DNA of 64,000 nucleotides from Planctomycetota bacterium (GTDB lineage Bacteria; Planctomycetota; Phycisphaerae; Phycisphaerales; SM1A02): assembly GCA_022574595.1 (NCBI GenBank), contig JACZRS010000002.1:186001-250000 (forward strand), given 5' to 3'. This document shows positions 61,038 to 64,000 of the stretch, piece after piece. Below the pieces are notes generated by a model. It saw only the letters and a program-made list of their open reading frames with translations, was not told the DNA's origin and searched no databases. A program made the position numbers and the translations under genes. How positions within the stretch are numbered: the stretch's first letter is position 1; the number at the start of each line of letters is the position of its first letter.

Positions 61038-64000
61038 CCGCTATGTGATCCCCCAGAATGGTCATCAGCTGCGTGCCCATTTAAAGAATGTGCAGGGTTA
61101 CGCAGCTTGGCCATATATCTTGTCCGAGCTTTGGGGTTAATCTCTTCTAACATTTCATAAGTACGATGGTGAGCATGACGTTGAGTAACTCGACTAGTTG
61201 GATCGTTAAGATCTCCAAACACAATTGCATTTGCTGGGCACGCCTGTTCACAAGCGGTCTTGATAGTTCCATCAGCAATTGGCACGTGCACAAGATCTTG
61301 GCTGTGTTTGGAATTAACCAAATTGTTCTTAGCATTGATCTTGGCTTCAGCGATTCGCTGTGTGCAGTATGTGCATTTTTCCATCACGCCGCGACTGCGT
61401 ACGGTAACTTCAGGATTAAATTGCAACTGCTGCAATATATTGGTATCTGATTGTGGACGTGTGTAATAGCTAGGCTTGACAGCCATTATGCCACCATCAC
61501 GCACCGGTTCACGAACTTGATAATCAAAGAAGTTAAATCGCCTCACCTTGTAGGCACAGTTGTTGGAGCAGTATCGCGTACCAATGCAGCGATTGTAAAC
61601 CATCACGTTAATGCCATCGCGATCGTGTGTTGTCGCTGCCACCGGACACACTTGCTCGCAAGCTGCATTCTCACACTGCATGCAAGGGACAGGCTGCAAT
61701 GCAACGGATTCCGGAGTCTGCGCATCAGTACCCTTAAAGTAACGATCGACACGAATCCAATGCATCTCCCGGCCCCGCATTACCTGATCCTTGCCCACAA
61801 TGGGAATGTTGTTTTCCGCCTGGCAAGCAACTACACAAGCGCTGCAACCCGTGCATGATGAAAGATCAATAGACATGGCCCATCGATAATTCGCACCTGT
61901 TAGGTTGCCTTCCTCCCACAACGAAAGTCGATGCGGCACGTGAACTGCATGCTTCACAAAATCAGGTTCTTTTTTGTAATGCTCTAGAGTTGATTCGCGG
62001 AAAATCGTTGGCAGGCGTTTCTGCAAACCTTTGCCGCCACTGGTATCTACTGCGTGATGGTGCTGCGTTGTTGCCAGTTTGTACTTGCCGCTGACTTTAG
62101 TGATAGTTGCGCTGCTGACAAAACCCATCGCATCCGATCGACGCAACTTATAAAAATTAAAACCTGCGCCCTCAGCAATTCGACCAACCTGCGAGCGGCC
62201 ATAACCAAGTGCCAGCGTTGCGGATTGCGGGTGTTGGCCGGGCGATACTAATACTGCTGCTGTTACTTTACTGCCATCAACCAGGGACACATCCACCATG
62301 TCCCCACTGGCGACAGAAAAACTTTCCGCAGCTTTCGGCCCCAATATGACCGCATTATCCCAGGTGAGTTTGGTCAAGGGGTCAGGTAATTCCTGCAACC
62401 AACCGTTATTTGCGAATCGTCCATCATAAACAGAAGCATCCGCAGCAAATACTAACTCAAGGCCTGTCGATCCTTTGGTAGAGTCACCGCGTGATGAAGA
62501 AAGAATTAGTTTGCCAACTTCTTCTTGTATTACCGTTGGAGATACTGTTGGGTAAGCGCTGCCGGTTACAAATCCATCATGTAAAATACGTCGCCAATGA
62601 CGCTCAAAGTCTTTATCGCCCGCCACGCCGCCGATTGCTCTGCGAACCAGATCGTAACCAGCTTTAATATCATCATTAATAATCTGTGCTAATAATTCAA
62701 TGCAGCTTTTTCCGCCAAATAGAGGCTGAATCAGCGGTTGAGTTAATCCAATGGTTCCATCATAAGCTCGCGCATCCCCCCACGCCTCAAGGTAGTGTGC
62801 GCGTGGCAAATGCCAATTGCATAGCTTGGAAGTTTCATCAACGTAATGGCTTAGATGTACTGTATTGGCAACCGAGCTGAGTTTGCTGGCAAAGTCCAGG
62901 TCCGCAGGTGCGTTATATGCAGGATTACCGCCTAGGATTACCAGGGTATCGACAGATTTTGCATCAATTTCACTTACCAAGTCCGCAAGCGCTGCTGCAT
63001 GTGGTTGGCTATCGGGGCGAGTAGTATAAGTAACGGTTTTGCCAACATTACCCAGATGCTGGTTAATCAGATGGACAAGCGCATGAACTGAAGCGGGTTG
63101 TCTGGGTCCAGCAATAACTAAGCTTTCGCCATGATGAGCTTTTAGATCTTTTGCAATTTGCTCAATTAGAGACTTATCAATATCCGACGAACTAACCCAA
63201 ATAGCCGCTTCGGGAATCAATGCTTTGGCAATCTCACCCGTTGCAGCAGCGATATCACTACTTCTGATTGCCAGGCGATGATCTGCATTTGCGCCGGTTA
63301 AGCTGTAACCACTTTCAAGAACGTAAAGCCGATTCATCGACTTGTCAGGCCCATCCGCCCGCCGCCCTGATGCGAAATCGCGTGTGTATTTTACAGCTGC
63401 TGGATGCAGTAATAGAAAATCGCTATCAAGCGAAACGATTATCTTGGCTTTGTCAAAGTGATATTGAGCGCGATACTCCGTGCCAAAAGCGACGCGCATT
63501 CCCTGCACTTCATTATCATTGTTCAGAGGTTCATACATGAACCACTTGGCCATGGGGAAGTTGGCGAGAAGCCTCCTTTTCATGTCCAGAACGGTAGGTG
63601 AAGCTGTGGCCTCGCTTAGTATGCAAAGCCCTTTGCCTGATGCTTCATCTAAAGCCTTAAAGTGGCCATCCGCCCAACTGTTAAACTTATCCCATTTTGA
63701 TTCGCTAAGCTCTGAGCCACCGCCACCCTTCTTCACAACTCTACTGCGGTCAGGATCATAAAGATCTAAAACACTTGCCTGTGACCATGAATCCGTTGAC
63801 CCTTGATTGATTGGGTGCTGCGGATTTCCTTCGATCTTGATAGGTCGGCCGTCGTAGCTTGTTGCTAATAAGCCATGGCCGACTCCGCCCAATTCCATAG
63901 TCGTAGCAAATTGTTCAGGTACGCCGGGCAATCTTCCCTGGGGACGACTTGCATAAGGTGCGATAGTTTCTTCTGGCCATCTTCTGCATCCTTGCAGACC
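61034..64000 (-). CDS. actB: alternative complex III iron-sulphur subunit ActB, N-terminus cut by window edge
   Basis: The frame is open to the edge of the window, 989 codons to 64000, with no true start; the beginning [20 protein letters not shown] is family sequence, so perhaps 60 residues are missing. The first 600 residues are a molybdopterin-oxidoreductase-like half that in ActB lacks cofactor. The C-terminal ferredoxin half carries four cluster motifs: [58 protein letters not shown] and [15 protein letters not shown] with [10 protein letters not shown]. It gives the electron path from quinol to ActE and ActA. actA, the pentaheme subunit, should lie just beyond the window. Confidence 0.95.
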   Translation of the reverse strand, partial: GLQGCRRWPEETIAPYASRPQGRLPGVPEQFATTMELGGVGHGLLATSYDGRPIKIEGNPQHPINQGSTDSWSQASVLDLYDPDRSRVVKKGGGGSELSESKWDKFNSWADGHFKALDEASGKGLCILSEATASPTVLDMKRRLLANFPMAKWFMYEPLNNDNEVQGMRVAFGTEYRAQYHFDKAKIIVSLDSDFLLLHPAAVKYTRDFASGRRADGPDKSMNRLYVLESGYSLTGANADHRLAIRSSDIAAATGEIAKALIPEAAIWVSSSDIDKSLIEQIAKDLKAHHGESLVIAGPRQPASVHALVHLINQHLGNVGKTVTYTTRPDSQPHAAALADLVSEIDAKSVDTLVILGGNPAYNAPADLDFASKLSSVANTVHLSHYVDETSKLCNWHLPRAHYLEAWGDARAYDGTIGLTQPLIQPLFGGKSCIELLAQIINDDIKAGYDLVRRAIGGVAGDKDFERHWRRILHDGFVTGSAYPTVSPTVIQEEVGKLILSSSRGDSTKGSTGLELVFAADASVYDGRFANNGWLQELPDPLTKLTWDNAVILGPKAAESFSVASGDMVDVSLVDGSKVTAAVLVSPGQHPQSATLALGYGRSQVGRIAEGAGFNFYKLRRSDAMGFVSSATITKVSGKYKLATTQHHHAVDTSGGKGLQKRLPTIFRESTLEHYKKEPDFVKHAVHVPHRLSLWEEGNLTGANYRWAMSIDLSSCTGCSACVVACQAENNIPIVGKDQVMRGREMHWIRVDRYFKGTDAQTPESVALQPVPCMQCENAACEQVCPVAATTHDRDGINVMVYNRCIGTRYCSNNCAYKVRRFNFFDYQVREPVRDGGIMAVKPSYYTRPQSDTNILQQLQFNPEVTVRSRGVMEKCTYCTQRIAEAKINAKNNLVNSKHSQDLVHVPIADGTIKTACEQACPANAIVFGDLNDPTSRVTQRHAHHRTYEMLEEINPKARTRYMAKLRNPAHSLNGHAADDHSGGSHSG

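Overview
The window reads as a bacterial chromosome segment, most likely from a marine planctomycete of the Phycisphaerae type. This rests on several features together: an alternative complex III plus caa3 oxidase locus, porins with a planctomycete-like N-terminal block, a secreted NHL-repeat protein ending in paired dockerin-like DLDND/DFNDD repeats, and zinc-ribbon proteins of the CxxC...CPECG kind. The taxonomic call is inference; there is no rRNA in the window. Genes are dense, often overlap by 1 to 11 bases, and run on both strands. Base composition is moderate, with a few visibly G/C-richer genes (the class V aminotransferase, the NHL gene, the IS110 remnant).

Layout. 1-9.8 kb: divergent proB (cut by the window edge) and proA, a pilin-like lipoprotein, a sarcosine-oxidase-like flavoenzyme, an HNH protein, a Tat-exported class V aminotransferase, a periplasmic metallo-beta-lactamase-fold protein and the NHL/dockerin protein. 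9.86-10.07 kb: tRNA-Ala(GGC) followed on its own strand by two perfect 72-bp tandem units that keep only its 3' half. 10.2-20.5 kb: housekeeping and envelope genes: S9 peptidase, thioredoxin, folP, an antiporter-like protein, glmS, rarA, 5-formyl-THF cyclo-ligase, L,D-transpeptidase. 20.5-25.6 kb: two paralogous OprP-type porins and radA. 25.6-27 kb: a scarred region with an NTF2-like gene, a broken IS110 transposase and dispersed repeats. 27-38.6 kb: DUF3179, ctaB and ctaA (heme A synthesis for the oxidase), a terpene-cyclase-fold protein, pgl, ruvX, manC, ruvA, two unknown overlapping genes and a PlsC acyltransferase. 38.7-43.6 kb: carB and a solitary nuoH. 43.8-45.9 kb: arsS and arsM, an arsenosugar-type pair. 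46-50.4 kb: threonine synthase, a zinc-ribbon protein, an EEP-family protein and an MBL-DinB fusion. 50.4-50.9 kb: a cluster of palindromic repeats. 50.9-64 kb: one long minus-strand operon, actB(partial)-actC-actD-actE-actF-unknown-sco-coxB-coxA-coxC-cox4-coxC2, encoding a quinol-to-oxygen respiratory branch.

The most unusual observations are: (a) glmS has no ATG/GTG/TTG start in frame and appears to begin at ATT, seven bases after AAGGAG; (b) a 69-residue gene at 45961-46170 that also seems to begin at ATT; (c) the tandem tRNA-Ala-like units; (d) a family of dispersed GGTGTCAGG-type palindromic repeats, one of which abuts a start codon; (e) the arsM-arsS pair. I did not find a defence system, CRISPR array or intact mobile element.
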